Assembly: GCA_905221605.1 (NCBI GenBank)
Contig: CAJNDS010002203.1
Coordinates: 403,246 to 465,245 of the forward strand
DNA length: 62,000 bases
Reading direction: 5' to 3'
From: Symbiodinium natans
Taxonomy: Eukaryota > Sar > Dinophyceae > Suessiales > Symbiodiniaceae
Every line of letters begins with the position of its first letter. The first letter of the stretch is position 1. A program made the position numbers and the translations under genes. This document shows positions 20,701 through 30,277 of the stretch, piece by piece. The notes beneath the pieces are model-generated. The model was not told the origin of the DNA, made no database searches, and worked only from the letters and a program-made list of their open reading frames with translations.

Positions 20701-22143
20701 CCAGTCGCACGTTTACGGCAGGTGGACGCTATGAATGACTTCAAGGGTGTCGTGAGGACAATGTTGGACCTCGAGCCTTCGCAACTTGGCAAATGGTTGC
20801 GCACAACAAGAGAGACTTGGCGTTTGGAGCAATGGCGGAAAGTTTCTCGCGATCGTCCGCTTTTTCGGGGGATCGAACTCGGCGTGCTGAAGGACGTCAC
20901 TTTGTGCTATCTCCGGCAATTGGAGGATGAGGGATATTCTGGTCCTATGGACTCTGGTTCTGGGGCACATGAGCAGGCTCGTATGAAGGCTGCCGTTTTA
21001 AGGCTTCTCCTATGTGGCGGATTGTTCACAAGGGACGTGGTTTCTCAGCACAAACTCAAACAATGCACGGAGTGTGACTGTGCAATTGGGGGCGTTCTTG
21101 ACGTTTGTCATGTTTCCTGGACTTGCGCTCATTTCGCACATCTTCGAGGCCCTATTGCTCATCTTGAAGCGCGGGTTCAGCGTTCCAAGCCGTGTTTTCG
21201 ATACGCCACTATCGTATGTTATGCTGACGCAGATTTGGCTGCCGATGTTATATTGGTGCAGCAAACATTGGTCAATATTTGGCAATGTCATATTAAGTCG
21301 TATCTTTATGGCGATATTGGGCCTGGAGCTCACAGCGCTGGCAGCGTGGCTTCCACAGTTCCCATACCGGCATCTCTCGTGGTCGAGGAAGCTATTTTAG
21401 AGAATGGGCATCACATCGTTGCTATGCAGGGTGGCGGAGTTTGGTGTCGTAAATGTGGCATCTATGTTCGCGAGACCAAACATCGAAGATTAAAGATTTC
21501 ATACCGCCGATGCACGCAGGCACAGCTCGAACAGAGGTATTGGCTTGTTACGCCTTCCTTTCGACATAATCCGCATCGCCTTCTCGATCTCTTCAACGGG
21601 GTCGTCAAGATGGCAAATGGGCATCATGTTGCTTGGAATTGTTCTGTTTCTCGGAGCTCGCCTTATGGGTTGATTCGCTGTCTTCTATGTGGAAAGGAGT
21701 TTCGGTGGGACAATCGTCACAACATCAAAAACCATCAGTCTTGCAGATCGTCATCGTCTTCGCGTCGGACTTCCACTCCGGAGAGATGGATTTCGGCAAG
21801 AATGTATGAATCAGAGTTCGGGGAGGCTTTGCAGCGTGTCGTGCGGTCTATCGATGATCATGATGCTGTCGAGCAAGTTGCTCCTCAACCGGAAACAGTT
21901 TTTTCAGCTCAGCCGCGGGGATCCGCGCCTCTTGTGGTTGGAGGGCGGCGGGTTCGGATCAGAGGAAAGACCACTCTTGATGGAGGACATACTTCTCCTC
22001 ATGATGCATCCGGTTTAAGACAAACAACGAGTTCCAGTTCTTCATTTGCTCCCAGAGTCTCACCAACGAATTTTTCTGAGCGTCCTCTTGAAGAGACGGA
22101 TGTCAATCATGGATCGTTTTTGCACTTTGATGATATGGGATAA
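17782..22143 (+). CDS. Element 1 ORF2: endonuclease and reverse transcriptase
   Basis: About 1,453 residues from the ATG at 17782; the frame is open upstream to 16090. The N-terminal endonuclease/exonuclease/phosphatase fold shows LSETHL, GGDFNLE, VIDHVF and the final ADHCPI. The reverse transcriptase has LRPITVLGGIYRI, FDLAKAFDRIP (near base 19786), GILQGCPLSMM and GYADDISI (near 20056). The C-terminal third has a CxxC...HxxxxC cluster (CTECDC to WTCAHFAH) and two finger-like pairs (CRKCG, CLLCGKEF...H). No RNase H is seen. The enzyme would nick target DNA and prime reverse transcription from element RNA. It resembles the non-LTR elements common in dinoflagellates; I do not assign a clade. 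Confidence 0.88.
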   Translation: MGAFSMGVNLYMRIINGNTSSHGFRICFLNPDGVMGKTRGPAITSLDADLMVLSETHLTSELMKIVDGSFPKYRKFWGAPNSKAGVGFLVREGAVWDARPLQWSAGSPCHRHFHNARLHGVSIHVGNGKKQFLCYIVYGISGSRWSLPLKKQTQSILEAAFNDAASRGLPALVGGDFNLEVGDSEFLQRLPQLGWSRAAEVSGVGQTFTCYKGTGSVIDHVFCNQMLMASFREFFVGDRHGLADHCPINCLLNLDVTRQVVSRNREYGELSLQGIPNALQRPACLISSLFRHALEHGDMDTAFRAWCGYAEKHLEHIYFLNGWSGEFKKGRGTIRIDPQPLWPQSRGGEVACLSIRRLWKQCSRMVEIQKRPYGQKALRTWANAFRALDDLDDQAYWEARSLLSGRCSHDSAARLQQLFENAIVKVQREQKQQRIKAWKRKLQSSLRAQHSWLRNDGQSSSGFCFAGPDGARTANVQQQFQAVRDAWRAVNELFKDGEPDHSEFFRKYEKYISSSPAELPPLTPELLKSEILSIPLSCPGLDAWKFQDLKLLVRSAPWVFDELCESLVTIEQRGTRPQSLISGFTSLIPKCEQPPEVPTDLRPITVLGGIYRIWARIRAKQLGAMWQELWAHEGMYGGRRGRGPEPLLFAVCLDLESTSQSCSVGGISFDLAKAFDRIPRELLGHILRRMSLPGCVLRPYLGMLRKATRRYKLGVCLDAPQTVYGGILQGCPLSMMALNCVGNIWLRSLSDRVPRCRPRGYADDISITTDGSSSLEVRDTINAAYIVSLDFVGSIGGLVNHTKSFTFGDPSLDGCIPGLGHSDAFRLIGGSVAYRAARKKAATDLEINRMKKWSQTVQRARHLPVAWNERSSALLRTRTQYTFATGTHCLCETKEHQAALTRLRSDVMRCLLRRDRYVASPSIYFTLVASPSLNPFFSRVMDGLLVAWRSMEFAGTRQKVKRMFLEQPSGRDGPVARLRQVDAMNDFKGVVRTMLDLEPSQLGKWLRTTRETWRLEQWRKVSRDRPLFRGIELGVLKDVTLCYLRQLEDEGYSGPMDSGSGAHEQARMKAAVLRLLLCGGLFTRDVVSQHKLKQCTECDCAIGGVLDVCHVSWTCAHFAHLRGPIAHLEARVQRSKPCFRYATIVCYADADLAADVILVQQTLVNIWQCHIKSYLYGDIGPGAHSAGSVASTVPIPASLVVEEAILENGHHIVAMQGGGVWCRKCGIYVRETKHRRLKISYRRCTQAQLEQRYWLVTPSFRHNPHRLLDLFNGVVKMANGHHVAWNCSVSRSSPYGLIRCLLCGKEFRWDNRHNIKNHQSCRSSSSSRRTSTPERWISARMYESEFGEALQRVVRSIDDHDAVEQVAPQPETVFSAQPRGSAPLVVGGRRVRIRGKTTLDGGHTSPHDASGLRQTTSSSSSFAPRVSPTNFSERPLEETDVNHGSFLHFDDMG

Positions 22144-22202
22144 TTATTTTCACTGTAAGGGGTGGCAGAGCAACGGCCTGTACATCCCGGACATGACCAA
22201 CC

Positions 22203-22220
22203 TTAGGGACTCGAGGGGCT
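22203..22220. repeat. Candidate target-site duplication, element 1 right
   Basis: Exact copy of 16118-16135. The sequence between the ORF2 stop (22143) and this repeat is a 59-base 3' UTR with no A-tail. Confidence 0.7.
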
Positions 22221-24067
22221 TCAGGGGGTTTAGGGGGCTGTGGGGGGCTTTAGGGGTGCTAGGGGCTTTAGGGGTTTTGCGGGCTTTAGGGGTTTTAGAA
22301 GCTTTAGGGGTTGTAGGGGTTGTAGGGGTTCAGGGTTGAGGGGGGTTTTGCTGGTTTGGAGTTGAACTGGGTTTAGTGTTTCAGGGGTTTAGGGCTTGGG
22401 GGTTTAAGCGTCAGGGTTAGGGTTTAACAGGGCTTGTTAGGTTGAGGGCTTAATGTGGTTTAGGAGTTTAGGGTTCAGGGCTTCATTAGGTTTAAGGGTT
22501 TTAGGGCTTCGGGTTTTTGATAGGGTTTGGGAAGTTTAGGGTTTAGGCGCTTGAATCGGGAAATTTAGGGTTTAGGGTTTTAAGAGGCTAAGGGTTTGAG
22601 GGGTTTGGGGTTTAGGGCTTGGGTGTAGGAAGTTTAGGGTTTAGGGTTTTAGGGTTTTTGGGGTGTTAGCCTAGGGTTGAGTATCCTTGGGGTCGGAAGA
22701 AAGACCTAACTTAGACCCAGCACACCCCGCTCCCGAGAAGAGGCATATTGATAGGACACATCCACCTGAAGCATGCGAATGTGAGGTTGTGCTTGCACAC
22801 AGCCACGAAGCCCCCTAAACCCTAAACTTGCCGAAGCCGATGGCCATAAAGTATAAGCCCTCAGGTTTAGGGTTAGGGGTTAAAAGTTTAGGGTTTAGGG
22901 TTTAGGGTTTAGGGCTTCAAGCCCGAAGCCCCAAACCCAGATTTTCTCCTACCAAGGCCTTTGGCCAAGCCAGGGACGATTAGAGCCCGACCGCCCAGTG
23001 CTGTCTGCCAAAGTGGTGCCCTGCCAAGCACAGGTTTGGGGTTGAGGGGTTGAGGGGTTTTGGGGTTTAGGGGTTTCGGGGTATAGGGACTTAGGGGTTT
23101 AGGGGTTTAGCTTGGGGGCTTAGGGGTGTAGGGGTCTAGGGGTTTAGTGTTTTAGGTTTTCGTAGGGCTCAGAAGGTAGGGTTTAGAGCTCCAGGGCTTA
23201 GGACTTAGGACTTCGTAGAGGATATGATATCACTTGTATCTGTTTGAAGCAGTTGTCAGGGTTCCCAAGAAACATTAGAGCTGAACGTCCAACGAGCTTC
23301 TCCATTTTGCGTTGGGCCCTGAACCCTGAAAGCTTTCGGCCGTAAGCCCTATGAGCCAGATCGCCGCCGGTAATAAAGGAGTGTTAAGAAATAGCTTCCG
23401 ACCCCGGGCGAACTTCCCAGAGTATGTCTATGGTTGGTGGGTGCGTGTCGAGGGGGGCGGGGGTTGTTCATCACCGCCGCCCGAACATAGTTTTATCAAC
23501 CCTCAGCCCCGAACCTTGAACCCTAACCCTAAACCCTAAACCCTAAACCCTAAACCCTATAAACCCTCAACCCGATTCTCTTCAGGGAGCTGTAGCTCGA
23601 GCAGCGGCCCCAAAAGCCCCCCAAGCCCCAAACCCCAAGGAACTTGTAGCGGGCCGCTAGTGCTTAGGGCATCTATTCTGTTTGTTTTGTGCTATGTCGT
23701 TTCTTGTTATCCGGACCAGCCTCACCTGTATACTGCCGAGCTGCCAGCCCCCTAAAGCCCTTAACCCCCCCACGAAAACCTTCTAAACACCAAAACATCC
23801 CCCCCCTAACCCCCCGAACCTAAACCGCAAAGCCCTCACACCTAAACCCTGAAACCCTAAACCCTACCCCCTAAACCCTGAAGCCCTAAAACCCTAACTC
23901 CCGAAACCCTGAAACCCTGAAACCCTGAAACCCTGAAACCCTGAAGCCCTAAGCCCTAAGCCCTAAACCCTAAACCCTAAACCCTAAAGCCTAAACCCTA
24001 AACCCTAAACCCTAACCCTAACCCTAAACCCTAAACCCCAAACCCCCAAATCGCCGTGCACCCCCAG
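22221..24067. repeat. Rest of intron 18: degenerate TTTAGGG and CCCTAAA DNA
   Basis: Very degenerate GGGTTTAGG-like sequence at about 22220-22680 and 22860-22920, G-rich at 23030-23170, CCCTAAA-like at 23515-23570. A CCCTGAAA to CCCTAAA array spans about 23850-24045. No gene seen. Confidence 0.75.
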
Positions 24068-24130
24068 GGCTTCCTCAGCCCGCAGGCTCCGTCCAGCCTC
24101 GTGGTGCGGGGGAGCTTTCGATGGGCGCAG
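24068..24130 (+). CDS. ABCC exon 19 (start of NBD1)
   Basis: Reads GFLSPQAPSSLVVRGSFRWA then Q. It matches the NBD1 opening of ABCC proteins (IEIxNGSFSWD), including the aromatic A-loop position. The donor is GA (GATCTG). Phase 0 at both ends. Confidence 0.85.
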
Positions 24131-24146
24131 GATCTGTCTTTCAGGG

Positions 24147-24400
24147 TTTCAGGGCTTCAGGGTCCTTGGGTTTTTTTTTGGGCCTTTTTAGGGGTTTCGG
24201 GGTTTCAGGGCTTCAGGGTCCTTGGTTTTTTTTGGGCCTTTTCAGGGGTTTCGGGGTTTCAGGGCTTCAGGGTCCTTGGGTTTTTTGTTGGGCCTTTTTA
24301 GGGGTTTCGGGGTTTCAGGGCTTCAGGGTCCTTGGGGTGTTTTAGGGTCTTTTTAGGGGTTTCGGGGTTTCAGGGCTTTAGGGCCCTTGGGTTTTTTTAA
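24147..24400. repeat. About 55-bp tandem repeat (five copies)
   Basis: Unit contains TTTCAGGGCTTCAGGGTCC, GGTTTTTT, GGGCC and TTTTTAGGGGTTTCGGGG. Copy starts are near 24147, 24203, 24257, 24313 and 24368. It begins within 20 bases of the exon 19 donor. Confidence 0.85.
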
Positions 24401-25223
24401 AGGGGCTTTGGGGTGTCCACAGGGGCTTTAGGGTCCTTAGGCTTTGAGGGTTTTTAGGGTTTAGGTTGGGTTTAGGGCTTTAGGGTCCTCAGGGGTTTGA
24501 GGGTTTTTAGGGTTTTGGGTTGGGTTTAGGGCTTTAGGGCTTTAGGGTCCTTCGGGGTTTTAGCGCTTTTAGTTGTTAGGGGTTTTAGGAGTTTTAGGGC
24601 TTTACGGTCCTTAGGGGTTTTAGGGGTTTGGGGCCCTTAGGGTTGTAGGAGTTTTAAGGCTTAGGGTTTTTAGGAGTTTTAGGGCTTTGGGGTTAGGGGT
24701 TTCAGGGCTTTTAGGGTTTTTAGGGGCTTGAGGTTTAAGGGTTGGGTTTAGGGCTTAGGGCTTTCAGGGCTTTTAGGGTTTAGGAGGTTGGGAGGTTTAG
24801 GGGACGTTAGGGATGTAGGGTTTAGGGTTTGGGGTTCGGAGGTGTAGGAGTAGGATTTTTGGGTTTAAGGCTTTCATGCCAATAGGGTTTTAAAGCTTTT
24901 GGGGTTTTGACTCGTGCTCCGAGGGCTTTAAGGGCTGTCAGGGTTTGTAGGGCTCTAAAGGTTTTAGGGCTTTAGGGTCTTTAGTTTTTTTTGTTTTTTA
25001 AATGGTTTTAGGGGTAAGGAGGTTCAGCTTTTTTTTTTTTTTGGGGGGGGGGGGGGGGGGCGAAAGAAACCTTAACACCTAAACCTGAACCCCCCCCAAA
25101 AAATAGGGTTTGGAGTTCCTGCGGTAACAAAAAGTGCCTTTAAGGTGTCTAGCCTGGACCCTAAACCCCCGAACCCTAAACCCAGGTGTGACGACTGCAA
25201 CAAACAACCTTCGACCCTAAACT

Positions 25224-25377
25224 GGGGATGTTCCCCTTCATACGTACGAACAGTCCTTAATAGGGGGTCTAGGGTTTAGGGTTTAGGGTTAAGGTTTAGG
25301 GTTTATGGTTTAGGGTTTAGGGTTCCCCCTATTATAATCCCTACTAGGGACTGTTAGGTATAAGGGGGAACGTCCCG
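25224..25377. mobile_element. Family-A hairpin with TTTAGGG array between its arms
   Basis: Left arm GGGGATGTTCCCC...AACAGTCCTTAAT and right arm CCCTACTAGGGACTGTTAG...AAGGGGGAACGTCCC are inverted repeats. About 60 bases of TTTAGGG units sit between them. Confidence 0.75.
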
Positions 25378-25411
25378 GCCCTAAACCCTGTTGCGTCCTG
25401 AACATGGCCAG

Positions 25412-25447
25412 GACGCCCCGTCAGTGCTACACGACCTGGACCTCAAG
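25412..25447 (+). CDS. ABCC exon 20 (NBD1, 36-nt exon)
   Basis: Twelve codons, DAPSVLHDLDLK. This is the NBD1 segment before PxGELVAVVG (xxPVLKDINLxV). Acceptor CCAG|G, donor GCAAGG, phase 0 at both ends. Confidence 0.85.
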
Positions 25448-25992
25448 GCAAGGGTTGATGGTTTAGGGCTTATGTAAGGCTTAGTCACTAGGACCTGGGG
25501 TCCCTAACACCCTAAACTCTAAACTTAGCAGCTCGGGGTGTTTAGCGTTTGAGCTCAAGGTGTTTTGGGTGTCAGCTTGTGATGTGGAGCACTGCGATGT
25601 GAACTCGAACCCCCGTGGGAGCTTCGCCTTAAGCCCGAATGCTCCCAGACTTAGGGCTTTCGGTGTCTGAGAGAACTTATGAGGAGAGTTGTATCAAGTA
25701 GCCGGGGCAACCTAGAGGACCTCGAGGATTAGTTGCCCGAAACTCCCCCTAAACCTTGAGTATCTATACATCCCACAAAGCAATCGCAACCCCGGAATCA
25801 CCCCGAACCCTAACCCTCCACTTAACCCAAACGAGACCCCTAAGCACAACCCTAGACCCTAAACCCAGAAAACCAGAAATCCTAAACCCTGAACCCTGAA
25901 CCAGCCAGAAATCCTAAACTCCTAGACCACATAAACCAGAAACCCTAAGCCCTAAGCCCTAAACCCGAAATCCTCATCCTGAACCTGGAAAG
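25448..25992. repeat. Intron 20: unique sequence with degenerate CCCTAAA
   Basis: Mostly unique DNA. Degenerate CCCTAAA units lie at about 25800-25985, running up to the acceptor. No gene seen. Confidence 0.6.
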
Positions 25993-26058
25993 GTTGGCCG
26001 TGGGGAGCTTCTAGCCGTCGTGGGGGCCGTGGGCGCGGGCAAGAGCACGCTCTTGCAG
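25993..26058 (+). CDS. ABCC exon 21 (NBD1 Walker A)
   Basis: Reads VGRGELLAVVGAVGAGKSTL then LQ. GAVGAGKST is a complete Walker A (P-loop) that binds ATP phosphates. Acceptor AAG|G, donor GCCCGC, phase 0 at both ends. Confidence 0.95.
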
Positions 26059-27150
26059 GCCCGCAGATAGGGTTACTATAGGGGTCGGTTGTCCCTCTTG
26101 GCCCCCTTTGTTTGTATAGTATAACAACCTGTCGGTTTTCCCTTCTGGCCCCCTTTTTTGTATACTATAACAACCTCCAAAGCCCTCTTCTAAGTATTCA
26201 GGCCCCTATATTCCCCTTTTTTTAATGCGATAACAACCTCCAAAACCCTATTCTAAGTATTCAGGCCCCTATATTCTATTAGAGGACTTCTTTGTTTTGG
26301 GTCCAGGGGCTTCCCTAAACCCCAAACCCTTCCGGGCTCTGAGAAACTACCCATAGGTTCGGGTCCTCTTATGGGGGAAGTCTTGGGCCCTCCCTTTTGG
26401 GTCCACGAGTTGGGTACATGGACCGTTTGGGTTCTACAGCTGCTTGCCCAAAGACCCTGTTTAGTATGGTTTTTGGGGCACCGGCTTCTGATTTCTGATT
26501 CCCCCAAACCCTAAACCCTAAACCCTGAACCCTAAACCCTGAACCCTGAACCCTGAACCCTAAACCCTGAACCCTAAACCCTGAACCCCAACCACCTCTG
26601 GGCAGTCGAGCTCTCCTTGTGTCGTTTCCTCGGTTCCATGTAGGCCCCGAGCCGACTGTGCCTCGAAAAGAACATAGGGATTAGGGTTTTAAGTTTAGGG
26701 TTTAGGGTTTCGGGTTTCGGGTTTAAGGGGTATATGTAATTATAGTCCTTTTTTCTGTGGGGACACCCAATGAACCCTAAACCCTAAACCCTAAACCCTA
26801 AACCCTAAACCATCAGGCCGTCGGCTTGGGGGCCACCGCATCCTTGACTTCACACAAACGACACTATCAAGTTCCTAAGCCCCAAGCCCCGAAAACCCAG
26901 CCCCGAAACCGCTAAACCCCACTAAACCCTAACCCCTAAACCTAAACCCTAAGCCCGAACCCCCGAAACCCCGAACCCCAACGTTAGCATGCTGAATCTG
27001 GGTGCTTCCTTTGCATGACCTGCGCGGGGCCATTGGTCTGCGCTCGAAACCCTGCACCCTAAAACCCTGAACCTTGAATGAACCCTGAACCCTGAACCCT
27101 GAACCCTGAACCCTAAACCCTAAACCCTAAACCCTAAACCCTCAGCGAAG
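26059..27150. repeat. Intron 21: family-D repeats and CCCTGAA/CCCTAAA arrays
   Basis: Two or three tandem family-D copies at about 26066-26283. CCCTAAA and CCCTGAA units mixed at about 26508-26590, TTTAGGG at 26695-26725, CCCTAAA at 26774-26812 and 27080-27142. No coding sequence seen. Confidence 0.75.
26066..26283. mobile_element. Family-D repeat, tandem copies
   Basis: The words TATACTATAACAACCTCCAAA and CTAAGTATTCAGGCCCCTATATT occur in tandem, with T-rich breaks. Related pieces lie near 29570-29680 and 32180-32280. No coding capacity. Confidence 0.6.
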
Positions 27151-27185
27151 GCCATCCTCGGGGAGCTGTACCCGGAGTGGCTTTG
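27151..27185 (+). CDS. ABCC exon 22 (NBD1 after Walker A)
   Basis: Reads AILGELYPEWL plus two bases. It matches the LLQAILGEL helix after Walker A. Donor GTTAGA, phase 2. Confidence 0.8.
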
Positions 27186-27403
27186 GTTAGAGTTAGTGCC
27201 TCAAACTTCTGGCCTTTTTGGAGAAAACCCAGACCCTCAAACAACAAATGCAGGGCATTGGGGGCCTCCATTTTATTAGATGATGTCACGCACAGGCTCT
27301 CATCCTTTGCCCGCTGTTGTCTTCGGATTAAGTTTGGGGCTCTCCCAGAATGTCGGTCCCGTCACACCCGACTGAGGAACGGCAAGGAGGCCAACATCAG
27401 CAG

Positions 27404-27431
27404 GCCTGATGTGGTGGCTTACTGCTCCCAA
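27404..27431 (+). CDS. ABCC exon 23 (NBD1 Q-loop, 28-nt micro-exon)
   Basis: One base plus nine codons, PDVVAYCSQ. The VAYCSQ core is the ABCC VAYVPQ Q-loop that contacts Mg2+ and the transmembrane domain. Donor GTCCGC. Phase joins both neighbours. Confidence 0.75.
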
Positions 27432-28020
27432 GTCCGCATGTGGACACGTGCACATCCGTCACGACCTGGGGCTTAGGGTTTAAGGTTCAGGGTTTAGTCT
27501 TTAGGGTTTAGGGTTACATCTAAACCCAGTTAAGCAGTTGAACCGAGAGCATCTACGTGTGGATGGAATGGTCTCGATACCACTTCGTGGGCTTGAATCC
27601 CCAAACCCTAGCATGGTTTAGAGATTATCTTACAAGAGCCTAAGACCTGCATTCTATAGGTCCTCCTTTCGAGCTCCGCATGTCGACGACTTCATGTGGA
27701 CTATGGTCGAGGGGGTTAGGGTATTAGGTCGAGGGCTTGAGGGAGCGGGTATCAATCATGAGCATCTTGTTGCATCTTTGAGAAGGAGGACCACATTGTA
27801 CTCATTACTCCGGTTCCTTCCTAAGCTGCCAAGAACCATTGGAAAAACAAACTGAGCCCTAAATCCAGAGCCCTAAGCATTAAACCCTGCTCCCCAAGCC
27901 CTAAGCCCGAAGCCCTAAACCTTAAACCCGAAACCCTCAACCCTCAACCCTCAACCCTCAACCCTGAACCCTCAACCCTCAACCCATGGCCCAGACGTCT
28001 CTTGCGGCCCAGGTTCGCAG
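27432..28020. repeat. Intron 23: short telomere-like runs
   Basis: TTTAGGG-like at about 27475-27510, CCCTAAA or CCCTCAA units at about 27855-27985. Remaining sequence shows nothing recognisable. Confidence 0.6.
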
Positions 28021-28080
28021 ATCCCGCACATTGCGGAAGGCACCCTGCGAGAGAATGTGATCTTCGGCCAGGAGCCGATG
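28021..28080 (+). CDS. ABCC exon 24 (NBD1 after Q-loop)
   Basis: Twenty codons, IPHIAEGTLRENVIFGQEPM. Classic ABCC (xPWIxNATLRENILFGxPxD). The donor is GA (GAGGCC) in phase 0. The acceptor TTCGCAG|A lacks the usual G. Confidence 0.92.
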
Positions 28081-28772
28081 GAGGCCCCCCAGACTCGGCC
28101 AGGCAGTCTCAGGATGACTTAGGGTTTAGGGTTTAGGGTTTAGGGTTTAGGGTTTAGGGTTTAGGGTTTAGGGTCTAGGGAAGCTGTGAAGGGTTCAGGC
28201 CAGGTAGACGGCGTCGGCTTGGGTGTTATGGGGTTGGTGTCCATACGGGTATTGACACGTTTTCCGGCGTTGGGGATCTCGGTCTTGGGAGTTGAGGACT
28301 AGTGTGCAAGATGCCAAGCTACTATACTAAACTCTAAACTCAGACCCCCCCCCACCTAAGCCCTTTGAACCCTAAGCCCTGAACCCGATCTACCCTACTC
28401 ACTCCTGAGCAGCTCACAACCCTAAGCTCTAAACCCTAAGCCCAACACATCGAACCCGAACCCTCTACATTAACAAAAATAGCACCCTAAGACCCTAAAC
28501 TTTAAGCCCTAAACCCCAACTAGCTCTTGCCTAAACCGAACGACGGTTCTTGCATGCTTCCTAAAGGACCCCATGTTGAAAATCACCGTGATGGTCATGG
28601 AATTCCATGCCCCCCACAAAACGTCCTACTGAACTGGGGTTTTCTTCGATAGCTCCAAGGTAGGACTACCTTGCGGCCCTTTTTGTAGGGTTTAGGGTTT
28701 AGGGTTTAGGGTTTAGGGTTTAGGGTTTAGGGTTTAGACTTAACCCGGGCAATAGTGGGAATTCGCCAGCAG
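28081..28772. repeat. Intron 24: TTTAGGG arrays
   Basis: TTTAGGG arrays at about 28120-28175 and 28687-28740, CCCTAAG/CCCTAAA scatter at 28360-28520. No coding sequence seen. Confidence 0.7.
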
Positions 28773-28824
28773 GATCGCTACAATGCTGCAATCCGAGCAG
28801 CTGCGCTCGAAGGACTTCTGCAGG
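28773..28824 (+). CDS. ABCC exon 25 (NBD1 helical subdomain)
   Basis: Reads DRYNAAIRAAALEGLLQ plus one base. Matches EERYxxVIEACALxPDL. GC donor (GCTTCT), phase 1. Confidence 0.85.
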
Positions 28825-29709
28825 GCTTCTTAGTCTTAAGTGCTGCGGTTTCATGCGGTTTCGGGTTTAGGGTTTAGGGTTTGGGGTTTAGGGTTTAGGA
28901 CTGAGCTGCCTGACAATCCTGCCTCCTCAATCTTCTAAAGCCCTGAGCCTGAAAGCCAGAGCATGTTGGCTACATGTCGCGTCACACCACTACCCATCAA
29001 CGCGTCGGACTATATGGTCAGTTCTCAAATGTTGCTCCCTTTTTGGTACCCTAAATAAGAGGGGCCCTTACTCTCAGGACCCCACCCTAATGTATAGAAG
29101 TTACCATGCGTCGCTTCTCGGAGTTTATAGCAAGGCACCCCCCCCCCCCCCCCCATCCCCAGTGGGCCCGGAGGAGACTTGAAACTTTTTCCGGGCGGAG
29201 ACCGCGTCCCAATCGGAATCTCCGGCTGAAGTTTGCCAGCTCATGCCCGCAATCCCCTCACCCCCTCACTAGCACCCTCCTCATATTAGATATTCCCTTT
29301 TCTTACAAATGATGGCATAACCCCCAAAGCCTCCAAACTTGTTTCATCATGCAGAAGCTTTGGAGAGACCTCGTTGCCTGCATGTACTGGCAGTTATCGG
29401 GGCAAATTCGAGGTTTGGGGTTTCACTGGGGTTATTGGGGGTTTAGGGTTCCGGGCCTTCAGGCCTTTAGGGTTTTGGAGTTTTAGGGTTCGAATCCCAA
29501 GGTCGCCTTCGAGCCAGGGAAGCAGTTGCCGAAGATGGCTCAGGGAAGCCCTTAAACCCTATCAGCCCTACACTATAGGGATGAGTATAACTACTAACAG
29601 CATTTCCTTATGGTCCCTTTATCATTTTTTTTATAGCCCCCCCAAAACCCTATTCCAATTTTTTTAGGCTCCTATATTACGCCCTGAACCCTACAGTCCA
29701 GCCTGCCAG
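28825..29709. repeat. Intron 25: short arrays, poly-C, family-D fragment
   Basis: TTTAGGG at about 28862-28900, poly-C at about 29138-29155, degenerate TTTAGGG near 29410-29490, and a family-D fragment near 29570-29680. About ten residues usual before the signature (AGDLTEIGE) are missing, so a further tiny exon may hide here. Confidence 0.6.
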
Positions 29710-29782
29710 GGAGCAGAGGCGTGGCGCTCTCGGGCGGTCAGCGCGCCCGCATCTCCATGGCGCGGGCAGCCTACCACCAGCA
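29710..29782 (+). CDS. ABCC exon 26 (NBD1 signature LSGGQ)
   Basis: Reads SRGVALSGGQRARISMARAA then YHQ. LSGGQ is the ABC signature that completes the ATP site in trans. GC donor (GCCCGA) splits a Gln codon. Confidence 0.95.
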
Positions 29783-30207
29783 GCCCGACCTTAGAGTTAG
29801 GGTTTGCGGGTTTGCGGGTTTGGGGGTTTGGGGGTTTGGGGGTTTGGGGGTTTGGGGGTTTGGGGGTTTGGGGGTTTAGGGTTTAGGGTTTAGGGGGAGT
29901 TAGAGTGGCATAGGGCATCTACAAAGTTTTCTCACCAGTTGCTGTGTTCTTGCTCTTCTGATTCTTCCTGGTGGCTTCGTGCCCTAGGTCACATAGAGAG
30001 GCTTTGCACAGAAGAAACGACTCTTCTCACGTACCACCCCAAACCCTAAACCCTACACCCCAAACCCTAGACTCTAAACCCTACTCCCTAGAACCCCTAG
30101 CTGCAGCTATGTTCAGGGTTTAGGGTTTAGGGGTTTAGGGTTTAGGGTTGAGGGTTTAGGGCTAAACCCTGATCCCCAGAAGCCCAGCTGCAGCTAATTT
30201 TCCTGAG
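29783..30207. repeat. Intron 26: TTTGGGGG 8-mer array
   Basis: A clean (TTTGGGGG)n array, about seven units at about 29815-29877, passes into TTTAGGG. CCCTAAA and TTTAGGG runs at about 30040-30170. Confidence 0.8.
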
Positions 30208-30277
30208 GTACGCTGAGCTGGTGTTGCTGGATGACCCCTTTGGCGCGGTGGATGCACCCACTGCCATGCTGCTGCTG
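30208..30277 (+). CDS. ABCC exon 27 (NBD1 Walker B)
   Basis: Reads YAELVLLDDPFGAVDAPTAM then LLL. Walker B is LVLLDD with Asp in place of the usual catalytic Glu, as in the degenerate NBD1 of many ABCC proteins. GAVDA is the D-loop. The donor is uncertain: GA at 30278 is chosen for phase, but GT or GC donors downstream are possible. Confidence 0.9.

Larger units (their letters stand above)
16118..22220 (+). mobile_element. Non-LTR retrotransposon, element 1
   Basis: About 6.1 kb element inserted in intron 18. It encodes an ORF1-like protein (about 16366-17741, frameshifted) and an ORF2 with an AP-type endonuclease, reverse transcriptase and C-terminal zinc fingers (17782-22143). An 18-base repeat, TTAGGGACTCGAGGGGCT, lies on both sides (16118-16135 and 22203-22220) and is probably the target-site duplication. 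No poly(A) tail is seen at the 3' end. The ORF2 frame is open throughout, so the insertion may be fairly recent. Confidence 0.85.
24131..25411. repeat. Intron 19: 55-bp tandem repeat, degenerate TTTAGGG, hairpin
   Basis: A 54-56 base unit repeats about five times at 24147-24400. Degenerate TTTAGGG-like DNA runs to about 24990, T and G runs at about 25030-25060, and a family-A hairpin split by a TTTAGGG array at about 25224-25377. No coding sequence seen. Confidence 0.8.

Noticed and set aside
27177-27476. 99-codon + strand frame
   Set aside because: It overlaps transporter exons 22-23. Only the VAYCSQ part makes family sense, as a 28-base exon in the phase given.
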